A program made the position numbers and the translations under genes. This document shows positions 8,546 through 17,195 of a stretch of 61,360 nucleotides of DNA, in pieces (the stretch's first letter is position 1; every line of letters begins with the position of its first letter). The stretch is from an uncultured Pseudomonadota bacterium. GTDB lineage: Bacteria > Pseudomonadota > Gammaproteobacteria > Methylococcales > Methylomonadaceae. The stretch covers positions 1-61,360 of the forward strand of contig CAINHO010000009.1 of the NCBI GenBank assembly GCA_903848935.1. Direction: 5' to 3'. A model generated the notes under the pieces. The model was not told the DNA's origin. It saw nothing but the letters and a program-made list of their open reading frames with translations, and made no database searches.

Positions 8546-10738
8546 ATGTCTAACTTAGCATTTTCAAAAATTGTCAATTTACAGCCAGATGGACAACTTA
8601 AAAACCTAGAAGCAGAATACGTCGCCCGTTTAGGGAATATATTGGCGAGCTATTTAGATGAGGAACAAATTGCTCAATGTGTGCGAGCGTATGAATTTGG
8701 TGCTACCGCACACACTGGGCAGTTTCGCAAAAGTGGCGAACCTTACATTTGCCATCCACTCGCGGTGGCTATTACGTTAGCAGAAATGCGAATGGATGCC
8801 GACGGAATTACCGCCGCCATTCTGCACGATGTCATTGAAGATACGGGCATTAGCAAAGAAGATTTGGCGGCACACTTCAACAACGAAGTCGCCGAATTGG
8901 TTGATGGCGTAACCAAATTATCCAAAATCGAAGATCAATCACACGCCGAAGCCCAGGCTGAAAATGTTCGCAAAATGTTTTTGGCGATGGCGAAAGATTT
9001 GCGCGTGATTATTGTCAAACTCGCCGACCGTTTACATAACATGGAAACGTTAGGCGTAATGTTACCACCCAAAAAACGTCGGATTGCTCGAGAAACCTTA
9101 GATATTTACGCGCCAATCGCGAATCGTTTGGGTATGAATTCGATTCGTCATCGTCTGGAAGGATTGAGTTTTGAAGCGATGTATCCGATGCGTTATGCGG
9201 TACTGAGTCACGCGATTAAAAAGGCGCGGGGCAATCGTCGCAAAATGATTGATACCATTGAAAATAGTATCCGAACGCGATTACAAGACGCATCATTTCC
9301 GTGTGATGTGGCAGGACGTGAAAAAAATATCTACAGCATTTACAAAAAAATGGTGAAGAAAAAGATCCCGCTCTCCGATGTGTTCGACGTGTATGCGTTT
9401 CGGATTTATTGCGATAATGTCGATTCTTGTTACCGTGTTTTGGGCATCATGCACAATTTGTACAAGCCGATTCCAGGGCGATTCAAGGATTACATTGCGT
9501 TACCCAAGGAAAATGGCTATCAATCGCTACATTCGATTTTGATGGGACCTTACGGGATTCCGATTGAAATTCAAGTGCGAACTCATGAAATGCACCGTAT
9601 GTCAGAATCAGGCATTGCCGCGCATTGGCTGTACAAAACTGATGCGGACAAAAATCGTAATGTCCAAGCCTTAGCCAATGAATGGCTTAAAGATTTGTTG
9701 GAAATTCAAAAAAATGCTGGTGACTCGCTCGAATTTATCGACAATTTGAAAGTCGATTTGTTCCCGCAAGAGGTGTTTGTTTTTACGCCAAATGGCGCGA
9801 TTATTAAACTGCCACGCGGTGCGACGATTGTTGATTTTGCTTACGCAGTGCATACCGATTTAGGCAACGCCTGTGTTTCAGCACGAATTGATAAGCAGCT
9901 CATTCCGTTACAAACCGAATTAGAAAGCGGCGTGACAGTTGAAATCATTACCGCTGAAGCTACTCGTCCTAATCCATTGTGGTTAAATTATGTAATTACT
10001 GCCCGAGCGCGATTAGCGATTCGTAATCGATTAAGACATATTGAAGGGCAAGAAGCCTATAATTTGGGGCAGCGTCTGTTGGAAAATGAACTGCTGAAAA
10101 TGAATATACAGTTGACGCAAATTGGTGAAGAAAAAATTTCGGCATTGTTAAAAGTGTTGGGCTTTAAGACGTTTGATAAGCTGTTGGAAGACATTGGTCT
10201 GGGCAATAAAATGCCCTTTTTGGTAGCGAAACAACTCACGCAAGACGATGTGCATACGCATATTAAATTGAATGACGCTGCAAAAAGTCAAAATCGTCCG
10301 TTGATGATTAAAGGCACGGAAGGCATGGTGGTGACGTTGGCGAAATGTTGCCGACCCATTCCAGGCGATGAAATTATTGGCTTTTTTAATCCAGGCAAAG
10401 GCATTGTCGTTCATCAGCACGATTGCCGTAATCATGCGCTGATTAAGAAGAAGCAAAATAATTGGCTCGACGTAGAATGGGGCGAAGATACAAAAGGCGA
10501 TTTCGTCACAGAAATTCGGATTGAAATTTTGAATCAACGCGGTTCATTAGCGACAATCGCGACGACGATTTCAGCGTTGGATTCTAATATCGAAAACGTA
10601 ACGGTGGTTGATCAGGATGCGCGAATAAGTGTTGATTTAATTCTTCTCACCGCCCAAAATCGGGTGCATTTGGCGAAAATTATGCGGCGGTTAAAAGAGC
10701 TATCGATTGTATTGAAAATTACACGAATGAAGGGATAG
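8546..10738 (+). CDS. spoT: Bifunctional (p)ppGpp synthetase/hydrolase SpoT
   Basis: A 730-residue long-RSH enzyme controlling the stringent response. The N-terminal hydrolase domain has an intact HD motif (HDVIEDT), and the synthetase domain has RFKDY and NGYQSLH, then EIQVRT. The RxKD form of the synthetase loop is typical of bifunctional enzymes rather than RelA. The TGS domain starts near residue 405 (VFVFTPNGAIIKLPRGAT), and the C-terminal zinc-finger-like CCRPIPGDEI and ACT domain (from about 655) are present. With an intact HD site it should both make and degrade (p)ppGpp. No strong Shine-Dalgarno is visible, but the start 11 bases after rpoZ fits the family N-terminus. Confidence 0.95.
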   Translation: MSNLAFSKIVNLQPDGQLKNLEAEYVARLGNILASYLDEEQIAQCVRAYEFGATAHTGQFRKSGEPYICHPLAVAITLAEMRMDADGITAAILHDVIEDTGISKEDLAAHFNNEVAELVDGVTKLSKIEDQSHAEAQAENVRKMFLAMAKDLRVIIVKLADRLHNMETLGVMLPPKKRRIARETLDIYAPIANRLGMNSIRHRLEGLSFEAMYPMRYAVLSHAIKKARGNRRKMIDTIENSIRTRLQDASFPCDVAGREKNIYSIYKKMVKKKIPLSDVFDVYAFRIYCDNVDSCYRVLGIMHNLYKPIPGRFKDYIALPKENGYQSLHSILMGPYGIPIEIQVRTHEMHRMSESGIAAHWLYKTDADKNRNVQALANEWLKDLLEIQKNAGDSLEFIDNLKVDLFPQEVFVFTPNGAIIKLPRGATIVDFAYAVHTDLGNACVSARIDKQLIPLQTELESGVTVEIITAEATRPNPLWLNYVITARARLAIRNRLRHIEGQEAYNLGQRLLENELLKMNIQLTQIGEEKISALLKVLGFKTFDKLLEDIGLGNKMPFLVAKQLTQDDVHTHIKLNDAAKSQNRPLMIKGTEGMVVTLAKCCRPIPGDEIIGFFNPGKGIVVHQHDCRNHALIKKKQNNWLDVEWGEDTKGDFVTEIRIEILNQRGSLATIATTISALDSNIENVTVVDQDARISVDLILLTAQNRVHLAKIMRRLKELSIVLKITRMKG

Positions 10739-10911
10739 AAAATAACGATGTGCATAAAAACGATGTGCATAAATAAGAAATAATACCGCCATTTAAGCAA
10801 TCGTCACCTCTCGAAAAATCGCCCGATCTTCATAATCAACTGCGATAACCATGCCGCTGTAAATTAGATCAAGGTCTAAATTTATGACTACCAGCTCAAC
10901 TAAAACTGTTT

Positions 10912-11526
10912 TTAGGCAGCGGTGTTAATAATGATTCCAAGTGGATTCTGACCTTGAAGGTTTTGCGTTAAGGATTGCAAAAAATCAGTCAGCGTTGCAT
11001 TGCTGTTAGTGTTATCAGAGATATTTTGAAAACTATCCTGTAATGTTTGATTCGTACTCGATACGTTATTGGTATTACCATTTTGGTCATTCAAATGTTG
11101 GATTAACGATTGTAAATTACCAATGATATTGCCGACAGTCGTACTATTTTCGCTATTATATGCGGCGATCGCTTCACTGCCATGATGTGCCATGTGGCTA
11201 TGTAAATTAGCCTGTTGTTGGTGGAATGCAGTTGGCATGGCTTGTTTCGCGGCATCCTCTTTGCCCAAAATGGTAAATAAATCTCCAATAAATGTACTCA
11301 GTGACTTTTGTGATGAATTCACGCGGTTGGCATTATGGATTATCGGGGCATTTGCATTAGTTGGATTTGCTACACCAATTTGCGCTAAGGCTTGTTCAAT
11401 ATACGAAGAAAACGAAGTGGGATTTGTGGCAACATTAGCCAGTGCTGAGTCAGTCGAAACAGGTGCTTGATTAGTGACTTTTAGATTATGGGTGTTGACA
11501 TTTGAAACAGGGGTAATCGTATTCAT
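10912..11526 (-). CDS. Hypothetical Asn/Ser/Thr-rich protein (204 aa)
   Basis: The family is not recognised. The protein is rich in Asn, Ser, Thr, Gln and Ala and almost free of aromatic residues. A His-rich patch (HSHMAHH) lies mid-protein, and three amphipathic stretches (YIEQALAQIG, FIGDLFTIL, LTDFLQSLTQ) share an aliphatic, helix-like spacing. It has no signal peptide from the preferred ATG at 11526, which has GAGG eight bases upstream; a longer frame to 11604 would add a hydrophobic leader but lacks a ribosome site. The C-terminus is hydrophobic (GIIINTAA). Such composition is seen in secreted or surface proteins; export by a type I route is only a guess. Confidence 0.6.
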   Translation of the reverse strand: MNTITPVSNVNTHNLKVTNQAPVSTDSALANVATNPTSFSSYIEQALAQIGVANPTNANAPIIHNANRVNSSQKSLSTFIGDLFTILGKEDAAKQAMPTAFHQQQANLHSHMAHHGSEAIAAYNSENSTTVGNIIGNLQSLIQHLNDQNGNTNNVSSTNQTLQDSFQNISDNTNSNATLTDFLQSLTQNLQGQNPLGIIINTAA

Positions 11527-11747
11527 AACGAACCTCGTGAAAACAAATAAAACGGCAACGCCGCTAAAAACGTGATGCAAGCATAACACAACTAAGAAGT
11601 TCAATGAACGAACAAGGGGGAATTTTATTTTTCAGTCTACTCGTATTTAAGGGGGCATAAATCATAAATTTACCTTTCATTGCCAATACGGCACACTTGT
11701 CAGATACAAATAACCCACTTCAACGTCTTTCTCTTTTCATTTTATCT

Positions 11748-11978
11748 TTATCCTAAGCGTTTAATGCCCATAAATTTATTTTCGGATGAGAATGCCATCT
11801 CGAAATAGCCATAAATGCCATCATGAGTAAGAAACTGTTTGATATTTTGTGCTGAAAATTTAATCACTTGTCCGTCATCTGTACGGGTCACAATGTTTTT
11901 AGCAACGCCTTGATAAACACACAAAAATTCTTCTGAAGATAAAGACAGCTTAAAACGGACAGTGCGATTGTTTTTCAT
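11748..11978 (-). CDS. DUF2835 family protein
   Basis: A 76-residue cytoplasmic protein matching what I know of the gammaproteobacterial DUF2835 family. It has an N-terminal FKLSLSSEEFLCVYQG segment, a central VTRTDDGQVIKFSA, and a C-terminal FLTHDGIYGYFEM followed by the conserved ending F-x-G/S-I-K-R-L. Function is unknown. The ATG at 11978 overlaps the stop codon of the upstream YkgJ gene as ATGA, so the two are translationally coupled; a frame extending to 12008 lies inside that gene and is unlikely to be used. Confidence 0.8.
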   Translation of the reverse strand: MKNNRTVRFKLSLSSEEFLCVYQGVAKNIVTRTDDGQVIKFSAQNIKQFLTHDGIYGYFEMAFSSENKFMGIKRLG

Positions 11979-12535
11979 AGTGTTACGCCTTCCCAATTTG
12001 CAAACCATTTCGTTAAATCTTTAGTCTCACCCAAATAACGAAGCTGACGATCAACAGTATTGTGATTACCCCACACCACATCCTTCAAAACATCACCGGT
12101 TACACGCTCAAGAATATCATTACAGTAAAGTCCTTGATCATACTGGACATAATATCCATAAGTTCTGCAAGCTACAGGACGATGTTCATATACCACGCAA
12201 GCCCCTTTTAATTTATCTAGCATCGGACATACAACAAAGGGGGTTGACTGCTTTGACAAGGTAGCTACAGCGTGGCTAATTTCTTGCAGTATTTCTGATG
12301 GCAATGCTATCAATCCAGTTTGCAGTAACTCCCATTCAACTGTCGTTAGTCTAGGTACTTCGGCTAATCTATGGCAACAACCATCACAACCCATTTTGCA
12401 TTGCCAATCTGTATTATCATCACGAATAGCATTTATTCGAGTATCAATATCTACATGAAGTTGGATAAGTTTATTCATCAATGCCTTGTTTTTGTGCTTC
12501 AACATCTGTCGTAATGCCTGTGTAAATCTTGCCAT
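11975..12535 (-). CDS. YkgJ family cysteine cluster protein
   Basis: A 186-residue protein with the YkgJ/Fe-S-oxidoreductase-like cysteine pattern. CKMGCDGCCH (about 46-55) is followed by a cysteine in VVCPML, one in GACVVYEHRP, and VACRTYGYY, then another in LYCNDI. These cysteines probably bind a metal ion (zinc or an iron-sulfur cluster); the biochemical role is unknown. It is coupled by a 4-base ATGA overlap to the DUF2835 gene. Upstream, about 250 bp separate it from tRNA-Thr on the same strand, with a terminator between them. Confidence 0.85.
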   Translation of the reverse strand: MARFTQALRQMLKHKNKALMNKLIQLHVDIDTRINAIRDDNTDWQCKMGCDGCCHRLAEVPRLTTVEWELLQTGLIALPSEILQEISHAVATLSKQSTPFVVCPMLDKLKGACVVYEHRPVACRTYGYYVQYDQGLYCNDILERVTGDVLKDVVWGNHNTVDRQLRYLGETKDLTKWFANWEGVTL

Positions 12536-12744
12536 TTAAACATTCGAACAAATCGACAAACCATGTGCCATTCTCAATCCCCCACAGATCGCCAATTCAT
12601 TGATTTGTTGAATTCACCAGAAGTGGTTTGCCAAATGCGAGCTAGTGTTCATGTGGTGTACCGAAATACAGAAAACATCACGGTGTCATTGATTTCGTTG
12701 GAACCGTATAAAGATAGAAACCTTTCTCATTATTTGACTCGCAC

Positions 12745-12787
12745 AAAAAAAGCCCTGCTAACGATGAACGCCGCAGGGCTTTTTTTT
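12745..12787. terminator. Bidirectional Rho-independent terminator
   Basis: A perfect 8-bp stem, AGCCCTGC (12751-12758) with GCAGGGCT (12773-12780), is flanked by an A-run on the left and a T-run on the right, so it can terminate on both strands. On the minus strand it lies directly after tRNA-Thr and separates it from the YkgJ gene. Confidence 0.85.
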
Positions 12788-12789
12788 AT

Positions 12790-12865
12790 TGGAGCTAGTG
12801 AGGGGATTCGAACTCCTGACCGGCTGATTACAAATCAGCTGCTCTACCAACTGAGCTACACCAGC
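12790..12865 (-). tRNA. tRNA-Thr (anticodon TGT)
   Basis: On the minus strand the sequence from 12865 folds as a complete cloverleaf: acceptor GCTGGTG pairing with CACTAGC (one G-T pair), D-arm GCTC-AGTTGGTAGA-GAGC-like, anticodon stem GCTGA/TCAGC with loop TTTGTAA (anticodon TGT, reads ACA), and T-arm TTCGAAT. CCA is encoded. It is a lone tRNA gene ending at the terminator. Confidence 0.95.
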
Positions 12866-12914
12866 AATATGTGTTAAATTATACACATATATTCACTTTT
12901 AGCCATATTTCGAT

Positions 12915-13400
12915 ATGAATTCTGATATTTTTCTGCATATTTCGACACAATTGCAACAAGTTCAAATCCACATAAATTCAAAAATTACAAAAAGTTACCC
13001 CATTTCTACCGCCAAAAATGGCATCGGAGAAATCAACGGCAGTGGTTGCACTCCCAGCGGTTGGCATTGCGTTCGCGCAAAAATAGGCGATTTACAACCG
13101 TTAAACCGCGTTTTCGTTGTTCGACGACCCACAAATGAAATTTATGACCTTGAATTAGCAAATAATTTTCCCAATCGGGATTGGATTTTAACGCGGATTT
13201 TATGGCTTGACGGTTTAGAAACGGGTAAAAATCGTTACGGCAATGTTCACACCGCTTCGCGCTACATTTACATTCACGGTTGCCCTGACGAGCTGATTAA
13301 CGGCAAACCTGAATCACACGGCTGCATTCGTATGAAAAATGCCGACATACTCAATTTATTTAATCGTATTTCAGTCGGCACAAAAGTCTTTATTGACTAA
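12915..13400 (+). CDS. L,D-transpeptidase (YkuD domain) family protein
   Basis: A 161-residue protein that is essentially one YkuD catalytic domain. The motif HG-x11-SHGCIRM is complete (IHG, then SHGCIRM near residues 135-141), giving the catalytic cysteine, histidine and arginine. Such enzymes form 3-3 peptidoglycan cross-links or attach proteins to peptidoglycan. There is no signal peptide or membrane anchor, so export is unclear, as in other short gammaproteobacterial members of this subgroup. The stretch SGCTPSGWHCV is also typical. An upstream TTG-initiated alternative is not needed. It is monocistronic, between tRNA-Thr and an IS remnant. Confidence 0.88.
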   Translation: MNSDIFLHISTQLQQVQIHINSKITKSYPISTAKNGIGEINGSGCTPSGWHCVRAKIGDLQPLNRVFVVRRPTNEIYDLELANNFPNRDWILTRILWLDGLETGKNRYGNVHTASRYIYIHGCPDELINGKPESHGCIRMKNADILNLFNRISVGTKVFID

Positions 13401-13503
13401 ACCGCATCACTCCGCCATTTTCCAATTGACCATATTGTGTCGTTTTAAGACTCATATACTGAAAAAAAGCAGTTCGACTGTATATTTTCGCCCTCGATTT
13501 GCT

Positions 13504-13638
13504 TCATTTTACTTCAAACCAAGTGTTCAATTTTTCTTCGTTTAATATCTGTTCAAGTAAACCTTGAACCATTACCGTTACGGGGCTTCTATTGATAATT
13601 TTTTGTAACATGTTGCTGAATTGGTTGCTTGCTGTCAT
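13504..13638 (-). pseudogene. IS4-type transposase N-terminal remnant
   Basis: A 44-residue minus-strand frame inside the otherwise gene-free stretch 13401-13787. It encodes MTASNQFSNMLQKI, then RSPVTVMVQGLLEQIL and LNTWFE before a stop. This resembles the extreme N-terminus of one subgroup of IS4-family transposases (the pattern SPVxVMxxxLLExxL followed by LF), with the rest of the gene missing. I read it as the debris of a lost insertion sequence. A short inverted repeat (GCGTTC/GAACGC, 13708-13724) lies to its right. The remainder of the gap shows nothing else. The family call is from memory of the motif. Confidence 0.45.
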
Positions 13639-13787
13639 TTGAATTAGCGATTATCCTTTAAAACACCTTGAAATAGTTGGTGTAATGATTACAGCAGTTC
13701 CAAATTGGCGTTCTTTTGGAACGCAACGATTCACCTTTGCGTGATGACAATCAAAAATTAACTAAAACAATTCACGAGGAAAAATCT

Positions 13788-14645
13788 ATGTTCAAAGTCG
13801 GCATGATAGGCGTAGGTGCAATGGGAATCGGCATGGCAACAAATTTAGCCAACGTTGGTTTTTTAACCACCATTTACAATCGAACCACCGAAAAAGCACA
13901 ATCTCTCGCACAAAAATTAAACGTTCACGTCGCACTTTCACCCGAAGAACTTGCTGCGGAAGTCGATGTGATTTGTTTATGTGTTTCGCGTGATGAAGAC
14001 GTTTTGGAAGTCGTCAACGCGCTTGCGAAAACTATTCGCCCGAATACCATCGTGGTCGATATGTCCACTGTCAGCAGTCACACGGCGAAACAAGCGGCAG
14101 CACTTTTAGCGTGCCACGATGTTGATTTTCTCGACGCGCCAGTTTCTGGTGGTGTCGAAGGTGCGAATTCAGGCAAATTAGCGATGATGGTGGGCGGCGA
14201 CGCAACGGTTTTAGAAAAAATTCGCCCTGTTTTAGACGCAATGGCAAGCCGCATTGTTCATATTGGCGAAACGGGAACCGGTCAAGCCACAAAAGCAGTG
14301 AATCAAATTATGGGCGCAGGTATCAATCAAGCGGTGACAGAAGCGTTGGCGTTTGCAAAAGCGCAAAATTTGCCAATGGATAAAATTATTGATGTGATTT
14401 CGAGTGGTGCGTCGAGCAATTGGTTTTTGCAACATCGTGGTTTGAGTATGACGAAAGGCACTTATCCAGCGGGTTTCAAAGTCGAATTGCATCACAAAGA
14501 TTTGGCGATTTGTGAACGTATGGGCGAAAGCGTGGGTATAAATTTGCCGCTGACCACACAAACCCGATTAGATTACGAGCAGTTAATAGCAGACGGCTTT
14601 GGTGATTGTGATATTTCGGCGTTATACCATTTGAAAGTGAAATGA
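13788..14645 (+). CDS. NAD(P)-dependent beta-hydroxyacid dehydrogenase family protein
   Basis: A 285-residue enzyme of the 3-hydroxyisobutyrate/tartronate-semialdehyde/glyoxylate-succinic semialdehyde reductase family. The Rossmann motif GMIGVGAMGIGMATNL opens the protein. The substrate signature DAPVSGG-VEGA-SGKL follows near residue 120, and the catalytic lysine segment GQATKAVNQIM near 170; a C-terminal helical dimer domain completes it. It oxidises a hydroxy acid or reduces the semialdehyde; the exact substrate cannot be read from sequence. I prefer the ATG at 13788, which has GAGGA seven bases upstream, to the start 24 codons earlier. A terminator follows directly, so it is a single-gene unit. 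Confidence 0.9.
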   Translation: MFKVGMIGVGAMGIGMATNLANVGFLTTIYNRTTEKAQSLAQKLNVHVALSPEELAAEVDVICLCVSRDEDVLEVVNALAKTIRPNTIVVDMSTVSSHTAKQAAALLACHDVDFLDAPVSGGVEGANSGKLAMMVGGDATVLEKIRPVLDAMASRIVHIGETGTGQATKAVNQIMGAGINQAVTEALAFAKAQNLPMDKIIDVISSGASSNWFLQHRGLSMTKGTYPAGFKVELHHKDLAICERMGESVGINLPLTTQTRLDYEQLIADGFGDCDISALYHLKVK

Positions 14646-14661
14646 ATTAAACTTGTCACAC

Positions 14662-14691
14662 AAAGCCGCCGTTGATTTCGCGGCTTTTTAA
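14662..14691 (+). terminator. Rho-independent terminator after dehydrogenase gene
   Basis: AAAGCCGC (14662-14669) pairs with GCGGCTTT (14680-14687) around a 10-base loop and runs into a short T-tract, 17 bases after the preceding stop codon. Confidence 0.85.
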
Positions 14692-14745
14692 TCGTTTAGA
14701 ACTAACAATAAAAATCGCTTCAATGCTCATTAGGATCAAAAATAC

Positions 14746-15078
14746 ATGAACAAAGTTAAAATTAACGTCGCTTTAATCCGATTGTTTCAATTTGTCGTTT
14801 TCGTTTTATTCACATTTATGGTTATGGCTTACACGTTCGCCATGATTTTATTGCCGTTAGATGCCATCGTGATGCTGATTAAAGCATTATCACTCGTCGG
14901 TTTAGGTGGCATTATCGGGGCGATTATCGCTGTACCAGCAGTCGGTTATTTAGGCATGATGGTTTATAAAATGCCTGGTTTATGCCAATTATTAGTCGAA
15001 ATCGGTATGGATTTAGTCAACACTGGCAAAGCGCGTATCGAAGCCTTCAATAAAATCATCGACGCTGCAAAAGCCTAA
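14746..15078 (+). CDS. Hypothetical inner-membrane protein (110 aa)
   Basis: The family is not recognised. The first 20 residues are basic, followed by two strongly hydrophobic stretches (about residues 11-40 and 45-72; the first is long enough to include a re-entrant or double pass). A C-terminal hydrophilic amphipathic helix (about 75-110) is rich in Glu, Lys and Asn. AGGA lies about 11 bases before the ATG. The gene stands alone between two good terminators, so it is transcribed on its own, which supports it being real. No function can be assigned. Confidence 0.7.
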   Translation: MNKVKINVALIRLFQFVVFVLFTFMVMAYTFAMILLPLDAIVMLIKALSLVGLGGIIGAIIAVPAVGYLGMMVYKMPGLCQLLVEIGMDLVNTGKARIEAFNKIIDAAKA

Positions 15079-15095
15079 ACACAAAACTTTTTATC

Positions 15096-15131
15096 AAACC
15101 GCCCCGAGTGCGAATGACGGGCGGTTTTTTT
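15096..15131 (+). terminator. Rho-independent terminator
   Basis: A 9-bp stem AAACCGCCC (15096-15104) with GGGCGGTTT (15119-15127) and a following T-run ends the small membrane-protein gene, 18 bases after its stop. Confidence 0.9.
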
Positions 15132-15153
15132 ATAGCCAAACCTTTGGAAATTT

Positions 15154-15720
15154 ATGAATACCCACCCTACCCTTTTGAGAATTTTAGACAGCGTTTTAGT
15201 CGTGGTCGATATGCAAGGCAAATTGTCGGCGGTCATGCCCGAAATCGATGCCGCATTGATGCACGAAAACACCGTCAGCCTTTTGGAAGCGGCGAACAAT
15301 TTGGCGATTCCAGTTTTAGTGACCGAACAATATCCGCAAGGTTTGGGACAAACGGAACAATCCGTCCGAGAAGCCTTGCCAAATCCCGCGCCAATTTTCG
15401 AGAAAACGTCTTTTTCTTGCACTGGTGCGAGTGGTTTTATGCCTGCGTTGGAACTCACCAAAAGCAAACAAGTGATTTTGGTTGGACAAGAAGCACACGT
15501 TTGTATTGTACAAACCGCGTTGGATTTAATAGCACTCGGTTATCAAGTTCACGTTGTGGAAGATGCGATTTGTGCGCGAAAAGCGGAACATAAATTTTAT
15601 GCGCTTCAACGTTTACAAGCGCAAAACGTGGTGATTACAAATTATGAGTCGGTATTATTTGAATGGTTGCGCGATGCAAATCACCCCGATTTCAAAGCGA
15701 TTTCTAGTTTATTGCGTTGA
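15154..15720 (+). CDS. Isochorismatase-like cysteine hydrolase
   Basis: A 188-residue member of the isochorismatase-like hydrolase superfamily with the full catalytic triad in the expected places: Asp19 in VVVDMQ, Lys84 in FEKTSFS, and Cys117 in GQEAHVCIVQTA. Relatives include nicotinamidases and YcaC-type hydrolases, and the short form with QEAHVC is close to the YcaC-like group. The nucleophilic cysteine rules out a catalytically dead isochorismatase domain, but the substrate is unknown. The start has a weak GGAA site. The next gene, hopJ, begins 9 bases after the stop, and the protease/secretion genes follow on the same strand. Confidence 0.88.
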   Translation: MNTHPTLLRILDSVLVVVDMQGKLSAVMPEIDAALMHENTVSLLEAANNLAIPVLVTEQYPQGLGQTEQSVREALPNPAPIFEKTSFSCTGASGFMPALELTKSKQVILVGQEAHVCIVQTALDLIALGYQVHVVEDAICARKAEHKFYALQRLQAQNVVITNYESVLFEWLRDANHPDFKAISSLLR

Positions 15721-15729
15721 GATTTGACC

Positions 15730-16071
15730 ATGACTTTAAATGATTTTTTAGCTAAAATTCAAGCGAATGCACAGGTGAGTTTTACTGAATCCCTTGCAGT
15801 AATTTCTGAAAATTACGTTTATCAACCCACTGCGTTTCGTAATGGTTCTGTTGAAAATGCCGCTGGTCAAAATGAAGGTTCATGCAAAATTTTCGCCTTC
15901 GGAAAATTGAATAATTTAACGGAGCAACAGACGTTATCGCTGTTTGGCGATTATTACCGTATTGAGATTTTGCAAAATCCCGACGCAACCGACCATCAAA
16001 ACATTCGCCAATTTATGCAGCACGGTTGGTCGGGAATCGTGTTTGAAAGTGAAGCCTTAAAAGCGGTTTGA
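15730..16071 (+). CDS. HopJ type III effector family protein
   Basis: A 113-residue protein that fits the HopJ family: MTLNDFLAKI at the start, then ENYVYQPTAFRNG, NEGSCKIFAFGKLN, FGDYYR and the end motif FMQHGW. The family was named for a Pseudomonas syringae effector, but homologues are widespread in free-living gammaproteobacteria without type III secretion, so an effector role should not be assumed here. No injectisome gene is present in the window. The ATG at 15730 is chosen over a TTG two codons upstream. Its stop codon lies 5 bases before the ATG of the protease gene, so the genes are probably co-transcribed. Confidence 0.85.
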   Translation: MTLNDFLAKIQANAQVSFTESLAVISENYVYQPTAFRNGSVENAAGQNEGSCKIFAFGKLNNLTEQQTLSLFGDYYRIEILQNPDATDHQNIRQFMQHGWSGIVFESEALKAV

Positions 16072-16076
16072 TTTTT

Positions 16077-17195
16077 ATGCTCACGAAAGTTTATGCGGGA
16101 CAACCGTTTTACACGGACGTTTTTAAAATCACCGAGCAAGTTGGCGATGCTCAAAGTTACGGCTCTGGCGTTTTGCTGGCGGGCGGTCAATATGTTTTAA
16201 CTGCCGCGCATTTGTTTTCGGCAAATCCAACATTGTCGAATGTTCACATTTTGAATGCCGACGGTCAAACCGTGAGCGCGGTGGGGGAAATTTACATTGA
16301 TCCACAATGGAACGATGATCCCACCAGTTACAATCACGATTTAGCCATAATCAAACTTGCACAACCATTAGCGCAAACTTCTGGCTACGAAATTTATCGC
16401 GCCAAAACTGAAATTGGACAAACATTTACTCGTGCGGGTTTTTCGGGAACTGATTTAGTGGCGGGTAAAAATACTTACGATGCACTCACCGACATCATTA
16501 ACACCTCATTCGGCAGTCACATTGAAACGGGTTCACAACTACTTTATGACTACGACGACGGCACACCACAACATGACGCGCTTGGGCTGTTGTTCAATTT
16601 ACCAAATTTAGGTTTAGGCAGCGACGAAACTATGTCACAAAGTGGTTTGTCAGGCGGCGGAACATTTATAGATGGCGAAATTGCTGGTATTAGTAGTTTT
16701 ATTTTTCGTTCCAATTTATCTGATGTCGATAGCGTGATTGATTCGTCGTTTGGCGAAATGGGTTCGGATACACGGATTTCAACCCACGCCGATTGGATTG
16801 ATTTTATTACAAAAGGAAATCCTATTTATGCCGCACCGTCTCTTGCTTCCGAAGTTATGAAAAATGTACCCGAACCAAATTTTGGTTCGGTGGTTAATTA
16901 TTTTTTAGCGTCATTTAGCGAACCATTGACACAAGATATTTCGTTTCACTTTCGTACACTCGATGGCACAGCGATTGCTGGTTTAGATTACCTTGCAACA
17001 CAAGGGCAAATAACGTTGCACGCCGGTGAAAATCACGTTGCGATTCCGGTCACGATTTTGGGAGATAAAATCGCTGAAGCTGATGAAACGTTTTCATTGG
17101 AAATTAGTGAACCAGTCGGTTTTAGCCTTCCAAATAACGCCCTTGTTTTAATCGCAACGCACACCATTATTGATAATGACACGGCGATTTTCTAA
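16077..17195 (+). CDS. Trypsin-like serine protease with C-terminal Calx-beta domain; candidate type I secretion substrate
   Basis: A 372-residue protein. Residues 5-240 form an S1 (chymotrypsin-like) domain with His45 in LTAAHLF, Asp88 in NHDLAIIKL and Ser192 in GLSGGG; the canonical GDSGG has become GLSGG, so the residue before the serine is changed. Residues about 265-372 form a Calx-beta domain (FRTLDGTAIAGLDY, DETFSLEISEP, IIDNDTAIF). There is no signal peptide, no RTX nonapeptide, and the C-terminus ends Asp-Thr-Ala-Ile-Phe, an acidic residue followed by hydrophobics as at the end of type I secreted proteases. The secretion genes begin 77 bases downstream. The ATG at 16077 is used; a TTG is three codons upstream. 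Secretion is inferred. Confidence 0.8.
   Translation: MLTKVYAGQPFYTDVFKITEQVGDAQSYGSGVLLAGGQYVLTAAHLFSANPTLSNVHILNADGQTVSAVGEIYIDPQWNDDPTSYNHDLAIIKLAQPLAQTSGYEIYRAKTEIGQTFTRAGFSGTDLVAGKNTYDALTDIINTSFGSHIETGSQLLYDYDDGTPQHDALGLLFNLPNLGLGSDETMSQSGLSGGGTFIDGEIAGISSFIFRSNLSDVDSVIDSSFGEMGSDTRISTHADWIDFITKGNPIYAAPSLASEVMKNVPEPNFGSVVNYFLASFSEPLTQDISFHFRTLDGTAIAGLDYLATQGQITLHAGENHVAIPVTILGDKIAEADETFSLEISEPVGFSLPNNALVLIATHTIIDNDTAIF

Noticed and set aside
10740..10911. Minus-strand stretch after spoT reading LIYSGMVIAVDYEDRAIFREVTIA and a stop, plus a 15-bp tandem duplication (AACGATGTGCATAAA)
   Set aside because: The frame is open for only about 40 codons with no standard start before its internal Met, so at most the tail of a decayed gene. 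No family could be named.
12563..12877. 104-residue plus-strand frame between the YkgJ gene and the transpeptidase gene
   Set aside because: Its C-terminal third is the antisense of tRNA-Thr (the well-known artefact ending GIRTPDRLITNQLLYQLSY), and its middle crosses the terminator. The first 60 residues resemble nothing I know.
15730..16071. HopJ as evidence for a type III injectisome
   Set aside because: The family is common in free-living gammaproteobacteria without injectisomes, and no such genes are in the window.
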